From JAYYZW01 sp965217605 (lineage in GTDB: Bacteria; Pseudomonadota; Gammaproteobacteria; Ga0077536), in assembly GCA_965217605.1 (NCBI GenBank), contig CBDCJB010000014.1, positions 140,270 through 204,269 on the forward strand: 64,000 nucleotides of DNA, given 5' to 3'. Numbering within the stretch: position 1 is the stretch's first letter; each line of letters begins with the position of its first letter. Shown in pieces: positions 14,896-23,717 of the stretch. Position numbers and translations under genes: made by a program. Under the pieces are notes generated by a model. That model worked only from the letters and a program-made list of their open reading frames with translations. It was not told where the DNA came from and ran no database searches.

Positions 14896-16374
14896 GTGTT
14901 AGAGCAGTCGTTGAACAAAATGGGGGATCTCGGGAACCTGCTTCTCAACACTGACTGCTACAAGCATTCCCATTACATCCAATACCCGCCGGGCACGGAG
15001 TATATTTCGAGTTACATCGAAGCGCGCGGCGGGCCGTTTCCCGCCGTCGTGCATATGGGGCTGCAGGCCTACATCATGGAATACCTGATGAAGCCGATTA
15101 CGCTTTCCGACCTCGATGAAGCCGAATTGGTCTGCGAATGGCATGAAATTCCCTTTTATCGCGACGGTTGGATGGGCGTCCTGGAGGATTATGACGGCTA
15201 TCTACCGGTGGAGATCGAAGCCGTTCCCGAAGGCACGGTGATGCCGATCAGGAACGTCATGGTGCAAATCGTGAATACCGATCCGAAATATTTCTGGGTC
15301 ACGAGTTTCATCGAGACGGCGTTTTTGCGCGGCGTCTGGTACCCGTCGACGGTTTGCACCTTGAGCTGGATGTGCAAACAGATCATTCGACAAGCACTGA
15401 ACGAGAGTGCGGATGACCCTGACGGGATCATTCGGGCGCTCTTGCACGACTATGGTGCGCGCGGCGTGAGCTCGCAAATGTCTGCCGCGATCGGTGGCAT
15501 GGCGCATCTCGTGAACTTTCACCAGACCGATACCATGTCGGGTTCACTGGCGGCGCTTCGCTACTATGGCCAGCCGGCGACCGGTGTCTCCAGCCCGTCT
15601 GCCGAACACTCGACCATTAACGCGTGGGGCGAGGCGCATGAAGCCGATGCCTATCGCAACCTGGTGGAGGCGTATGATGGCTTCCCCTACATCGTCGTTG
15701 TTTCGGACTCTTATAATCTGGAAAACGCGATCAAGAATATCTGGGGCAAAGAATTAAAGTCGCTGGTGGAAAACGGCAAATCGCCCGTGTTCGTTCGCCC
15801 GGATTCGGGGCATCCTCCGACCGTCGTTGCGGACTCCATAGAGTGGCTAATGGATGCCTACGGCCACAATGTCAATACGAAGGGATACAAGGTCCTGCCG
15901 TCTTGTGTTCGGATTTGCCAGGGTGATGGCATCAACATCTTGAGCCTCAAGGACATCTATAAAGAATTGCACCGACGCAAGATCTCTTCGGAAAACGTCG
16001 GTTTCGGCATGGGTGGCGGCCTACTTCAGCAGGTTAACCGCGACTCGATGCATTTCGCGATGAAATGCAGCGCGGCCAAGGTCAACGGAAAATGGCGCGA
16101 CGTCAACAAAAAGCCCTCGGAGTCAGGCCTCAAGGCATCCAAGGCAGGGCGTCTTGCTCTGGTCAGGGGAAACGGCGATTACAAGACGGTGGCGCGTGAT
16201 TCGGTACCGGAGTCCGAGAACGTGCTCGAGCCCGTGTTCCGCAACGGCAAATTGCTGAAGCGGCACAGGTTCGACGAGATCATCGCACGCTCGGAGGCTG
16301 AAGTTCCGGATTACTACTGGAAAGAAATCATGTCGGATGATTTCAACGCGGACTTTACTTCCAACGCGTATTGA
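14896..16374 (+). CDS. NAMPT-like nicotinamide phosphoribosyltransferase
   Basis: A 492-residue enzyme of the vertebrate-type NAMPT/bacterial NadV family, which makes NMN from nicotinamide and PRPP. Conserved blocks are LLNTDCYKHSHYIQYPPGTEYI (stacking Tyr), LHDYGARGVSSQ (stacking Phe of human NAMPT replaced by Tyr, following Arg kept), VNFHQTDT (amide-selecting Asp kept), SAEHST (active His kept), FVRPDSGHPP and FGMGGGLLQQ. Keeping the Asp that distinguishes nicotinamide from nicotinate suggests an amide substrate. The GTG start at 14896 follows AGGGAG; an ATG at 14920 is the alternative. It is the last gene of the pyridine/nitrile cluster. Confidence 0.92.
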   Translation: MLEQSLNKMGDLGNLLLNTDCYKHSHYIQYPPGTEYISSYIEARGGPFPAVVHMGLQAYIMEYLMKPITLSDLDEAELVCEWHEIPFYRDGWMGVLEDYDGYLPVEIEAVPEGTVMPIRNVMVQIVNTDPKYFWVTSFIETAFLRGVWYPSTVCTLSWMCKQIIRQALNESADDPDGIIRALLHDYGARGVSSQMSAAIGGMAHLVNFHQTDTMSGSLAALRYYGQPATGVSSPSAEHSTINAWGEAHEADAYRNLVEAYDGFPYIVVVSDSYNLENAIKNIWGKELKSLVENGKSPVFVRPDSGHPPTVVADSIEWLMDAYGHNVNTKGYKVLPSCVRICQGDGINILSLKDIYKELHRRKISSENVGFGMGGGLLQQVNRDSMHFAMKCSAAKVNGKWRDVNKKPSESGLKASKAGRLALVRGNGDYKTVARDSVPESENVLEPVFRNGKLLKRHRFDEIIARSEAEVPDYYWKEIMSDDFNADFTSNAY

Positions 16375-16402
16375 GCGGGTAAAGTAAGGACACGAGGTGC
16401 GT

Positions 16403-16425
16403 TACGGCGCGGACTGCGCGCCGTA
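16403..16425. terminator. Hairpin after the NAMPT-like gene
   Basis: A perfect 9-bp stem TACGGCGCG/CGCGCCGTA around GACTG lies 28 bases after the stop and ends the cluster. There is no T-run, so rho-independent termination is only a possibility. Confidence 0.35.
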
Positions 16426-16480
16426 CGACGCCCGCCGGGCAAATGGGCTCCGGAGTCAGATTCCTCCGACGGATACGTCC

Positions 16481-17080
16481 TCAAGACTCGTCGCTGTCGG
16501 CCTCACTGTCAGCAACATCGGTACTCTCTAGAAACTCTTTGCAGAAACGTACGTCCGTTTTGTACTTGTCTAGCTGTTCCCACCCTAAAACGCAGACGTC
16601 CCCGGTGATGAGCTCTATGACGCCGAACTGGGTGCCGCACGAGTCACGGCACCAGGCGCCATAGTAAGTTTCCTTGCACAGGGCCGGTTGGTCGGACTCA
16701 CAATCACCGTAGGCTTGCGGGCCTTCGTCGTAATCCGGCCACGGCGGGTAGCCATCCGGGTCGGCTTCCGGCCAATTCGGGCCGACCACTTTCTCCCATC
16801 CCATGTCCAGATTGTCCACCATCTCATCGTACACGAGCGTAGGTACGCGAGTGTCGAGCAGTTTGGGTGCGGGCGGCGCCCTGCGCGTCTCCAAGCCCCC
16901 CACTCCCACGGGCTCCGTTGCCTGCGCATCTGCCGCCTGCTTTTTCGGCACCTCAACCCCGGGTGGCAGGGTTGGGACGGTCGGCACATCGTGTTCAGGT
17001 TCTTTCGAACAACCGATGACGAGCGTTGCCGCGACAGCCGCTATAGCGATAGTTGACGCTGCTGGTCGAGTTTCGTGCAT
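16481..17080 (-). CDS. Predicted lipoprotein, Cys- and acid-rich
   Basis: A 199-residue protein with a signal peptide and lipobox (TIAIAAVAATLVIGC, Cys24), then a Pro-rich linker (PTVPTLPPGVEVPKK). The C-terminal part is rich in Asp/Glu and has about seven cysteines (GDCESDQPALCKETYYGAWCRDSCG, VCVLGWEQ, RFCKEF) that could form disulphides in the periplasm. No known family is recognised. It is the last gene of the DUF1329-MMPL-DUF1302 operon, 19 bases behind the DUF1302 gene, so it may belong to the same envelope system. Confidence 0.72.
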   Translation of the reverse strand: MHETRPAASTIAIAAVAATLVIGCSKEPEHDVPTVPTLPPGVEVPKKQAADAQATEPVGVGGLETRRAPPAPKLLDTRVPTLVYDEMVDNLDMGWEKVVGPNWPEADPDGYPPWPDYDEGPQAYGDCESDQPALCKETYYGAWCRDSCGTQFGVIELITGDVCVLGWEQLDKYKTDVRFCKEFLESTDVADSEADSDES

Positions 17081-17098
17081 GTTCAGTATCCGAGCTAT

Positions 17099-18817
17099 TT
17101 AGAAGGTGAACTTCATTTCCATGAATACGGAGCTGTTCTGTTCGAACTCCCCGAAGAACGCGTCCCTTTCACCCGTGACGAAGTTCATGCCGACACGAGA
17201 GCTCAAGCGGCTGTTCCACACGTAAGCGAGGACACCGCGCAGCCAGGTGGACCGCTGGCGTTGACCGAACTCGTGCAACCCAAACAGCTCCACGCGGAGC
17301 GTCTTGCCGGGCAGGAATTCATTGAACATGAACAAGGTGATGACGTCGCGACCCTTTTTGCGCAGCCCGTTGAACACGTTGGTCTCACCACCGATGATGT
17401 ATCCCTTGCGTCCGCAGGCAGGCTGGGCGGCACATTCAGCGGTACCGAGCTTCGTGAAAATACCCGGGCCCGGGTCCCTCAAGATCTGATCATGCCAGTA
17501 CTGGAACGACGTGAACCACGGCGTCCTGATGAAGGTCGTCGGCCCGATGTAGAGATACTGGTCCAGTCCGACCAGGGTTTGAACACTGTTCGCAACGTGG
17601 GTCTTGAAATCCGGCTCGTAGACCTTATTGCCGATGTTGTAGGCCACCTCGCCGCGCAACACCGTACCTTGGAACTGGCCCGGTAGAAACATCAACGCTT
17701 TGTCGAACGAGAGGCCGGCGAGCTGATAGCGGTGTTTTTCGAAGTCGATACCGCCGCCCGCTGCACGGGCAGTCGCAATGGGGAAGGCGAAACCGAAATC
17801 GGCACGGCCCTGAAGCTCGTAGAACGGAATGTCCTCGTACAGATAAGCGTAATGGATCGAGTAGGTCATATCCGACAAGAATCCAGCGTCACTGCCAGTG
17901 CGCCCCTTCCACCGGACGAAAATCTCCGAATTGTTCCACGTGTCGCCTCTGTCCCATTCGTCATCGTTGAAAAAGGTGCCGGCTTCCCCGAACAAGCCTT
18001 CGGACACCCTGATAATCTGGTTCGCGAGGTCGACGACACCCAGCGTCCACGGATGCTGGCCTTCTTCCTTGGGCTTGAAACCCGGGAAGCGCGCAGGCCT
18101 GTATTCGACGTTCCATAAGATCTGGAGCTCCTTACTGACGCTACCACCCGGGAGCCAATCGAATCTTGAGAGGTCGATCTTAAAATTTATCATCCACTGG
18201 GGGATCATAAAGCGCTCTTGCTCGAACGTGAGCGGATTGCGGAAGTTTCGCGGGGTCACCACATCGAGGACGGTCACGCCGTCGGAGCGGCCCCAGGTCA
18301 CGATCTGGCGCCCTGCCCGGACATTGACCGGATGGTAAGAAAAATCCACGAAGGCCTCGCGGAGCAGCGGATCCCATTTGTCGTGGACCCCTTTCGACAA
18401 GTTGGTCTGCCAGAACTTGTCGATCGAATTGTCCTTATCATTGATATCGAACATGAAGTCGTAGTACGGGCGAATCTTAACGACCGGCGTTATGTGAGGG
18501 ATGCCCGTGTACACCGCCTCGACCAGTATTTCGGTACGGAAGGCGCTCAGGGTGTCGTGCCGGTCGCCATTGCTCGGCGTGCCAAGGGCGGCAGGGCCGA
18601 GGAAGAGGCCCGGCACCGGCGTCGCCAAGTTGAATGTGGCGGGTCCGCTCCCGGAGCTCGAGGCGAAATTAAGCTCGGCTAACGTGAAGATCTCACCACT
18701 GATCTCCAGGTTTTCGCCAAACTGGATACGGGCCGAAATCCCCCCGGACCAACCCGCGAATATCAAAAACGCAACCACCAGGGCGGCTACCCTATTGCGT
18801 CTATTCGTCGTCTTCAT
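17099..18817 (-). CDS. DUF1302 family outer-membrane protein
   Basis: A 572-residue protein with an N-terminal signal peptide (ALVVAFLIFAGWSGGISA). It has the pattern of DUF1302 proteins: LREAFVDFSYHPVNVRAGRQIVTWGRSDGVTVLDVVTPRNFRNPLTFEQERFMIPQWM, many alternating aromatic strands, and a C-terminus ending in Phe (MEMKFTF), as in outer-membrane barrels. DUF1302 genes commonly neighbour DUF1329 and MMPL/RND exporter genes, exactly the arrangement here. The protein may be the outer-membrane channel or acceptor for a lipid-like or hydrophobic substrate moved by the MMPL protein. The substrate is unknown. Confidence 0.85.
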   Translation of the reverse strand: MKTTNRRNRVAALVVAFLIFAGWSGGISARIQFGENLEISGEIFTLAELNFASSSGSGPATFNLATPVPGLFLGPAALGTPSNGDRHDTLSAFRTEILVEAVYTGIPHITPVVKIRPYYDFMFDINDKDNSIDKFWQTNLSKGVHDKWDPLLREAFVDFSYHPVNVRAGRQIVTWGRSDGVTVLDVVTPRNFRNPLTFEQERFMIPQWMINFKIDLSRFDWLPGGSVSKELQILWNVEYRPARFPGFKPKEEGQHPWTLGVVDLANQIIRVSEGLFGEAGTFFNDDEWDRGDTWNNSEIFVRWKGRTGSDAGFLSDMTYSIHYAYLYEDIPFYELQGRADFGFAFPIATARAAGGGIDFEKHRYQLAGLSFDKALMFLPGQFQGTVLRGEVAYNIGNKVYEPDFKTHVANSVQTLVGLDQYLYIGPTTFIRTPWFTSFQYWHDQILRDPGPGIFTKLGTAECAAQPACGRKGYIIGGETNVFNGLRKKGRDVITLFMFNEFLPGKTLRVELFGLHEFGQRQRSTWLRGVLAYVWNSRLSSRVGMNFVTGERDAFFGEFEQNSSVFMEMKFTF

Positions 18818-18900
18818 GAGTTCTCTCCCCCGAATTAACTTTGACGCTACAACTAATATCTCATCATCCCCGTCGGTGCATCGTCGAGCACAACCTCACA

Positions 18901-21447
18901 CTAGTTTTGCACCGCGGATTCTAATATCTCCTCGGAGGGCGTCTCACGATCCCCTCCATCGAGTCCGCGCGTCAAAAAGCGCGGACGCACCATGCTCCAG
19001 ATCACCGGAGCCGCGAAGAAACTGAGCAGGAATGTCGCGAGCAAGATCAGCGCCATGCTGAAGCCCACGTAGCCGACATACAGCGGTACAACGGACACCG
19101 CGAGACAACCTGCGAACAGCGCCCCGAACGAAAAGATCAAAGGCTCCCGCACGAGCGTGAATGCATGAAAGAGCGCGCGGTGAAAGTCTCGATCCTTCGG
19201 GTACTCTTCACGAAAGCGATACAAAAGGTACACCTCGGCATCGATGCCGACGCCGCTCGCAATGGCGAGCGCCGCGGTTACGTTCGAGTTGAACTCGATT
19301 CCGACGAGGTGGATCAGAAACATCCAAATGATAATGCCGGCGGCGAGCGGGAACATCAGCAACATCGGTCCGGTCGCCGAACGCAGCATGAGCCCGGCTG
19401 CAATGTAGGAAGCGATCGCGCTCAGCACGGTCGCCCACACCATCCATGTCTTGATCTGGCGGTTGAAGGCTTCCGCAATACCGACGTTGCCCGCCGCCAG
19501 GTACACGTCGACCTGGTGTCGTTCGTTGTCCCAGTTCTCGTAGATGTATTTCCTCGCCCGGGCGATCAGGTTGGCGACTGTCTTCGGGTCCGTGTCCCGC
19601 ACGAACACCGTCGACACCGTGTTCTGGAAGAAGGGATCCACGATGAAGTCGAAGGCGCCCGGCGTGCCTGACGTGAGGAAGTAGAGCGCCTCGTTCACGG
19701 CCACCTGCGCGCGGCCTTCCAGCTCGACCGTTTCGTTCGTGGGGATCGCGAAGAACTCGTCCTTATCTTCATTCAGGAACTTGTTCAGGATCTTGATGTA
19801 GAAGGGCAGTCCCACGACCGCCGTCACCCCTTCCGCCTCGGCCATGTGCAGCTCAAACTTGTCCCAATCCTGGAGCGCTTCCGGGGTCTTGATGTTGTCC
19901 GGCTTTCTGCCCGTAGCGAGCATGGTCATCGTATACACACCGCCGAAGCGCTCCGTGATCTCTTGCTCCATGTTATAGAGCTCGTTGTCCTCCCACGACT
20001 TGGTCAGGTAGTTGTGCACCGCGTAGGTATTGTTCTGCCCGGTCTCGATCTCGTCAGCGAGGAAGCGGCCCACGGCCGTGTCTCCGCCGATCGGAATCGA
20101 CACCCAGAGGCTCAGCGCAACGGCTACGAGGAGCCCCGAAATGGTCAGCACGGCCCACTGGGTTCTGCGGTTATAGATAAGCGGGCGCACGATGACCGCC
20201 GTGGATCTGTAGATCCAACCCGTCCCTGAGGCGCGGCCCTGTTCGGCCCACGCCGAGGCCTTTTGAATGCTCCGCGCGGGCATCAACGACAGCAACGCGA
20301 CGAGAAACGTCGGCACGATCAAGACGATCGAGGCGATCCCGAACGCCGTGACCTGCCCTAACAGCCGCACGTTGTCGAACGGTACGAAGGACAGCACGAT
20401 GAACGCCATCAGGTCGGTCAAGAGCACCACGATCAGCGGCCGGAGCATGTGGATCAAGGTGTGCTCCAGGCCCGTCAGCACCGTGCGGTTGTCGCCCATC
20501 TCGTCGGTCAGCAGGCGCTTGATGAACAGCACGCTGTGTGAGGCGGCCACCGCGAGGATGATGAACGGCGCGAGCAACGCCGCGGACGAGGTCAGCACCG
20601 CGCCCTCCAGCAGACGCTGCGCGCCGAAGGCCCACAGCGAGGCCATGATGCCTACCAACAATGGCGGCAGCACGCCGACGATGGAGCGGAAGGCGAACGC
20701 CAGGACGATCGCGATGCCCGCCACGACGATCCAGAATGCCGCGAAGATGTAGGGCAGTCCGTCGCTGTTGACCCAGCCGATCAGGATCGGCGATCCCGCC
20801 GCGGTGACGGTGTGGACCGCGTCGTTTTCGGGCTCGATGATCGCCTGTACGTTCTTGTAGATCGAGATCGGATCGGTCACTGGGAGGTTAATGACTGCCC
20901 GTCCCAATCCGGTGCGAAAATCGGCCTGAATGATGACCGAGCTGCCGTCCTTGGAGACCAGGCCGTTCTTTAGCGCCGCATTGCTCTGGATCCCTTCGGC
21001 AACCCGGGCCAGCTCTTCCGGGGTCTCGGGAGCCCTGCCCGCGTCCTGGAAGAGTATGGTCGACGAGAGGACGGTCGCGGTGCCCTTCAGGTGTCGTGAG
21101 CTGATCGTCGAGAGCGAGCGTACCGCGTACGGGATGACGCCGTGGACTTCCTCCAGCGCGTCGGTGATCCGCTTGACCATCGCCAGCGTGTCGGCTTGAA
21201 CGATGGTCTCCCCATCGTTCCGCGAGATCATGATGGTTACGAGGTTCGCGCCGCCGAACAACGTCTGCATGTGGTCGTTCAGCAGGACCGCGGGCTCGTC
21301 ATCCGGCGGCCAACGGTTCGGATCGTCGTAGATCTTCAACGTCGTGGCCAGATACCCCGCGCCCGCCGTGACGAGGAGCGTCACGGCGAGCATCACGAGG
21401 CGTAATCGCACGACCAGCGCGGAGACCCGCTCCCGAAACCCCATCAT
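18901..21447 (-). CDS. RND superfamily (MMPL-type) exporter
   Basis: An 848-residue inner-membrane protein with duplicated halves, each a first TM helix, a large periplasmic loop and a bundle of further TM helices. TM1 is LRLVMLAVTLLVTAGAGYLATTL; the second half begins near WAVLTISGLLVAVALSLWVSI. The bundles include IFAAFWIVVAGIAIVLAFAF and ALAIASGVGIDAEVYLLYRFREE. This is the layout of MMPL/HpnN-type RND proteins, which move lipids, hopanoids or other hydrophobic compounds using proton motive force. No membrane-fusion protein gene is adjacent; the DUF1329 and DUF1302 products probably take the periplasmic and outer-membrane roles. The gene begins 35 bases after the DUF1329 stop. Confidence 0.9.
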   Translation of the reverse strand: MMGFRERVSALVVRLRLVMLAVTLLVTAGAGYLATTLKIYDDPNRWPPDDEPAVLLNDHMQTLFGGANLVTIMISRNDGETIVQADTLAMVKRITDALEEVHGVIPYAVRSLSTISSRHLKGTATVLSSTILFQDAGRAPETPEELARVAEGIQSNAALKNGLVSKDGSSVIIQADFRTGLGRAVINLPVTDPISIYKNVQAIIEPENDAVHTVTAAGSPILIGWVNSDGLPYIFAAFWIVVAGIAIVLAFAFRSIVGVLPPLLVGIMASLWAFGAQRLLEGAVLTSSAALLAPFIILAVAASHSVLFIKRLLTDEMGDNRTVLTGLEHTLIHMLRPLIVVLLTDLMAFIVLSFVPFDNVRLLGQVTAFGIASIVLIVPTFLVALLSLMPARSIQKASAWAEQGRASGTGWIYRSTAVIVRPLIYNRRTQWAVLTISGLLVAVALSLWVSIPIGGDTAVGRFLADEIETGQNNTYAVHNYLTKSWEDNELYNMEQEITERFGGVYTMTMLATGRKPDNIKTPEALQDWDKFELHMAEAEGVTAVVGLPFYIKILNKFLNEDKDEFFAIPTNETVELEGRAQVAVNEALYFLTSGTPGAFDFIVDPFFQNTVSTVFVRDTDPKTVANLIARARKYIYENWDNERHQVDVYLAAGNVGIAEAFNRQIKTWMVWATVLSAIASYIAAGLMLRSATGPMLLMFPLAAGIIIWMFLIHLVGIEFNSNVTAALAIASGVGIDAEVYLLYRFREEYPKDRDFHRALFHAFTLVREPLIFSFGALFAGCLAVSVVPLYVGYVGFSMALILLATFLLSFFAAPVIWSMVRPRFLTRGLDGGDRETPSEEILESAVQN

Positions 21448-21481
21448 TACCTCCCTCGCGGCCAGATGCTAAGCGCGCAGA

Positions 21482-22783
21482 CTACCGCCAAAACAGAATC
21501 TTGCGGACCGGCTCTTTGCTCAAGTTGTCGACACCCACCAGGTCGCGAGGTAGATCGGCCAGGTTGATGTAGAACTTGTTCATGTACCACGACATCTGGA
21601 ACCCGCTGATCGGCTCGAAGAAATGCTCGCCGCCCCAGATCATCTGCCAGGGCTCGAGCCCGTCGTAGGGGTTCTGCAGGCGTGGATCGACGTAGGCGAT
21701 CGAGCGGCGGTTGACGCGTTCACGAAAGACCTCGCCACTCCAGTTGAAGGCCTCTTCCCACCAGCTGCTGCCCGTCAGGATACCGATAACGCGGCGCTGC
21801 CGGCCGTACCAGTAACCTTTTTTCTTTGGGACGATCTCGAGGACGTAGGACGGCTCGCAGACACCGTCGATCCCCATGTTGACGATTTCGCCGTGGATCC
21901 GGTCATCGCCTTCGCGCATACCGAACACGTTGTTCGGCACGCCTTTGTAAAGCTCATACCCCAGTCGCGTGTAGTCGATGTCAGGGAACGGCTTGTTCTG
22001 CGGGAAGTCCTCCCAGCGGACGATCGAGCCGGGGATGATGTCTTGTCGCGCGGCCATCGGCAATCGGCGCACGCGCCGTGCCGCTGGGGTGTACAGGAAC
22101 TCGTCGTTGAACTTCTCGCCGAAGTAGACCGTCGTCGTGATCCCGAGCCCGCGGAAGTCGTTGGGCGCGACGAAGGTGAACATGTATCGGGCCCGTACTT
22201 TGCCGATCAGACCCTTCGGCAGACCTTCTTGATTGATGCGGTAGGCGATCATCCATTCATGCAGGGTTTTGTTACGCTCGATCCCGTCCGCCGACATCAG
22301 ATCGATATTCCAGTCGGTGATGTAGCTTTCGCCGAACTCATTGAAGTAGAGCGCGGTGTACGAGCGGTCGTGCACCTCGGCCCCGGAGAAGGTCTCGATG
22401 CGTTGCTCGAGCGGGACTTCCCACGGGTAGGGCAGATCGGGCGCTACCCAACGCTTGAAGATGTTCGGTCCGATTTTCTTGTAATCGGCGGGATGCCAGG
22501 GCTTCGGTCGCCACACCGCTTTCTCATCGCCCCATTGGCAGTCGAAGGTGCCGGCCTCTTCGCCGGGTTTCACAGTCCAGAGCTTCCCCGCGACCATCAT
22601 TTCCGTCGATAGTTCTTCTTCGGTAGGGTGATACTCCGCCTCGCCACGGCGGATCTTTTCGATTTCTTCGAAACTGGCACTCTTCCAATAGGGTTCCGCC
22701 ACGGCTGTCAATGGCGTCACGAGGACCAGTAGTAACAGGGCAAATGTCAGCGTCGAATACGCGACGATACTGCTTGATTTCAT
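21482..22783 (-). CDS. DUF1329 family periplasmic protein
   Basis: A 433-residue secreted protein with signal peptide TLTFALLLLVLVTPLTAVA. The family pattern is clear: WRPKPWHPADYKKIGPN, FGESYITDWNIDLMSADGIERNKTLHEWM, RARYMFTFVAPNDFRGLG, RRVRRLPMAARQDIIPGS, RRRVIGILTGSSWWEEAFNW and a C-terminal LVGVDNLSKEPVRKILFW. DUF1329 has a LolA/LolB-like fold, suggesting it carries a hydrophobic ligand across the periplasm. First gene of the operon with the MMPL exporter and DUF1302 protein. A second, frameshifted copy with about the same sequence blocks is at 28340-29570. Confidence 0.88.
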   Translation of the reverse strand: MKSSSIVAYSTLTFALLLLVLVTPLTAVAEPYWKSASFEEIEKIRRGEAEYHPTEEELSTEMMVAGKLWTVKPGEEAGTFDCQWGDEKAVWRPKPWHPADYKKIGPNIFKRWVAPDLPYPWEVPLEQRIETFSGAEVHDRSYTALYFNEFGESYITDWNIDLMSADGIERNKTLHEWMIAYRINQEGLPKGLIGKVRARYMFTFVAPNDFRGLGITTTVYFGEKFNDEFLYTPAARRVRRLPMAARQDIIPGSIVRWEDFPQNKPFPDIDYTRLGYELYKGVPNNVFGMREGDDRIHGEIVNMGIDGVCEPSYVLEIVPKKKGYWYGRQRRVIGILTGSSWWEEAFNWSGEVFRERVNRRSIAYVDPRLQNPYDGLEPWQMIWGGEHFFEPISGFQMSWYMNKFYINLADLPRDLVGVDNLSKEPVRKILFWR

Positions 22784-23081
22784 GGGGAAACCTCCAGCTC
22801 TTGATCTACGTTAAACATGTTTCGCAAAGAAACCGTGGCGTCAGGCCGATCTCGGTATCGCCGTAGGGGTCTCGGCGGCTGATTTTGTTGGCGCCAGTGT
22901 CGTGCGCATTAGACTACGATGGGGTGGGTTTTGACAACTGAAATTCGTTGTGTTTTACCGACAACCAGATACTCTCCGCGCTACCGATGCGACGGAGTAT
23001 CCACTAAAACCGAAGCTGCGTGACGAGACGGTAACTGTTGCTTGTAAAGGACCTCTTTGTTATTTAAATTGCCACTTTCGA
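22784..23081. other. Intergenic stretch, promoter region of the DUF1329 operon
   Basis: No gene is recognised. It lies upstream of the DUF1329 operon and downstream of the HAD gene, so the operon promoter should be here, reading leftwards. Confidence 0.4.
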
Positions 23082-23717
23082 TTACTCACGCCGGCGGTCC
23101 AGAAGCTCACGGCCGGCCGAATAGGCCGCCCATAAGTCCGAGCCATCATACGTAACGCTTGCGAGCTTACGGATCCGATCGTTCGCATTCACCGCGACGG
23201 TGTAGCTCAGGGATTCGAACAGCGCGAGGTCCGAGTCAGAATCGCCGTAGGCTATGCAATCGTGGTTGGCCAGGTCGAGTTCGCGCAGCAGATTATGGGT
23301 GAACTTGAGTTTATCCGCACTCGACACCATCTGTTCGGCGCCTTCTTTATTGCCCGGTGAGACCTCGGCACCGAAAGCGGTGCTTAATCCCCATGCCGTC
23401 AACCGTTCCACGAAAAATCTGGGTGATTGCGAGATCACGGCGCTGTGCTCGTTGCGGGAGCGGATGTCGCCGAGGACCGATTCAACCCCATCAAGCCATG
23501 GTGCGGACGCAAAGGCCTCATCGATTTGAGCATCGGTAAGTCCGTCCCACAACGGGAGGCACTGCTCCCAGTATTCATTGTCTTTGAGTTTGCCCCGCTC
23601 CCACGCGTCTTGGATAGCGAGGTTCTCATTCAAAAAGCCCACGGAGCGCGAAATTTCTAGGCAGGCCGACCCGACGAGTAAGGTCCCGTCCATGTCGAAG
23701 ACATGCAGGCAGGTCAT
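23082..23717 (-). CDS. HAD-superfamily (IB, SerB-like) phosphatase
   Basis: A 211-residue HAD phosphatase. Motif I is FDMDGTLL (nucleophile and acid/base Asp at 8 and 10), motif II is VISQS, motif III is the Lys near GNKEGAEQ or ADKLKF, and motif IV is YGDSDSDLAL. The helical cap lies between motifs I and II as in phosphoserine phosphatase-like HAD-IB enzymes. The start overlaps the ribokinase stop by four bases (ATGA), so the two are co-translated. Coupling to a sugar kinase suggests a sugar-phosphate or related substrate, but this is inference. Confidence 0.85.
   Translation of the reverse strand: MTCLHVFDMDGTLLVGSACLEISRSVGFLNENLAIQDAWERGKLKDNEYWEQCLPLWDGLTDAQIDEAFASAPWLDGVESVLGDIRSRNEHSAVISQSPRFFVERLTAWGLSTAFGAEVSPGNKEGAEQMVSSADKLKFTHNLLRELDLANHDCIAYGDSDSDLALFESLSYTVAVNANDRIRKLASVTYDGSDLWAAYSAGRELLDRRRE

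Noticed and set aside
22950..23135. Short + strand open frame between the DUF1329 operon and the HAD gene
   Set aside because: No ribosome site, no recognisable protein pattern, and its end overlaps the HAD gene in antisense.
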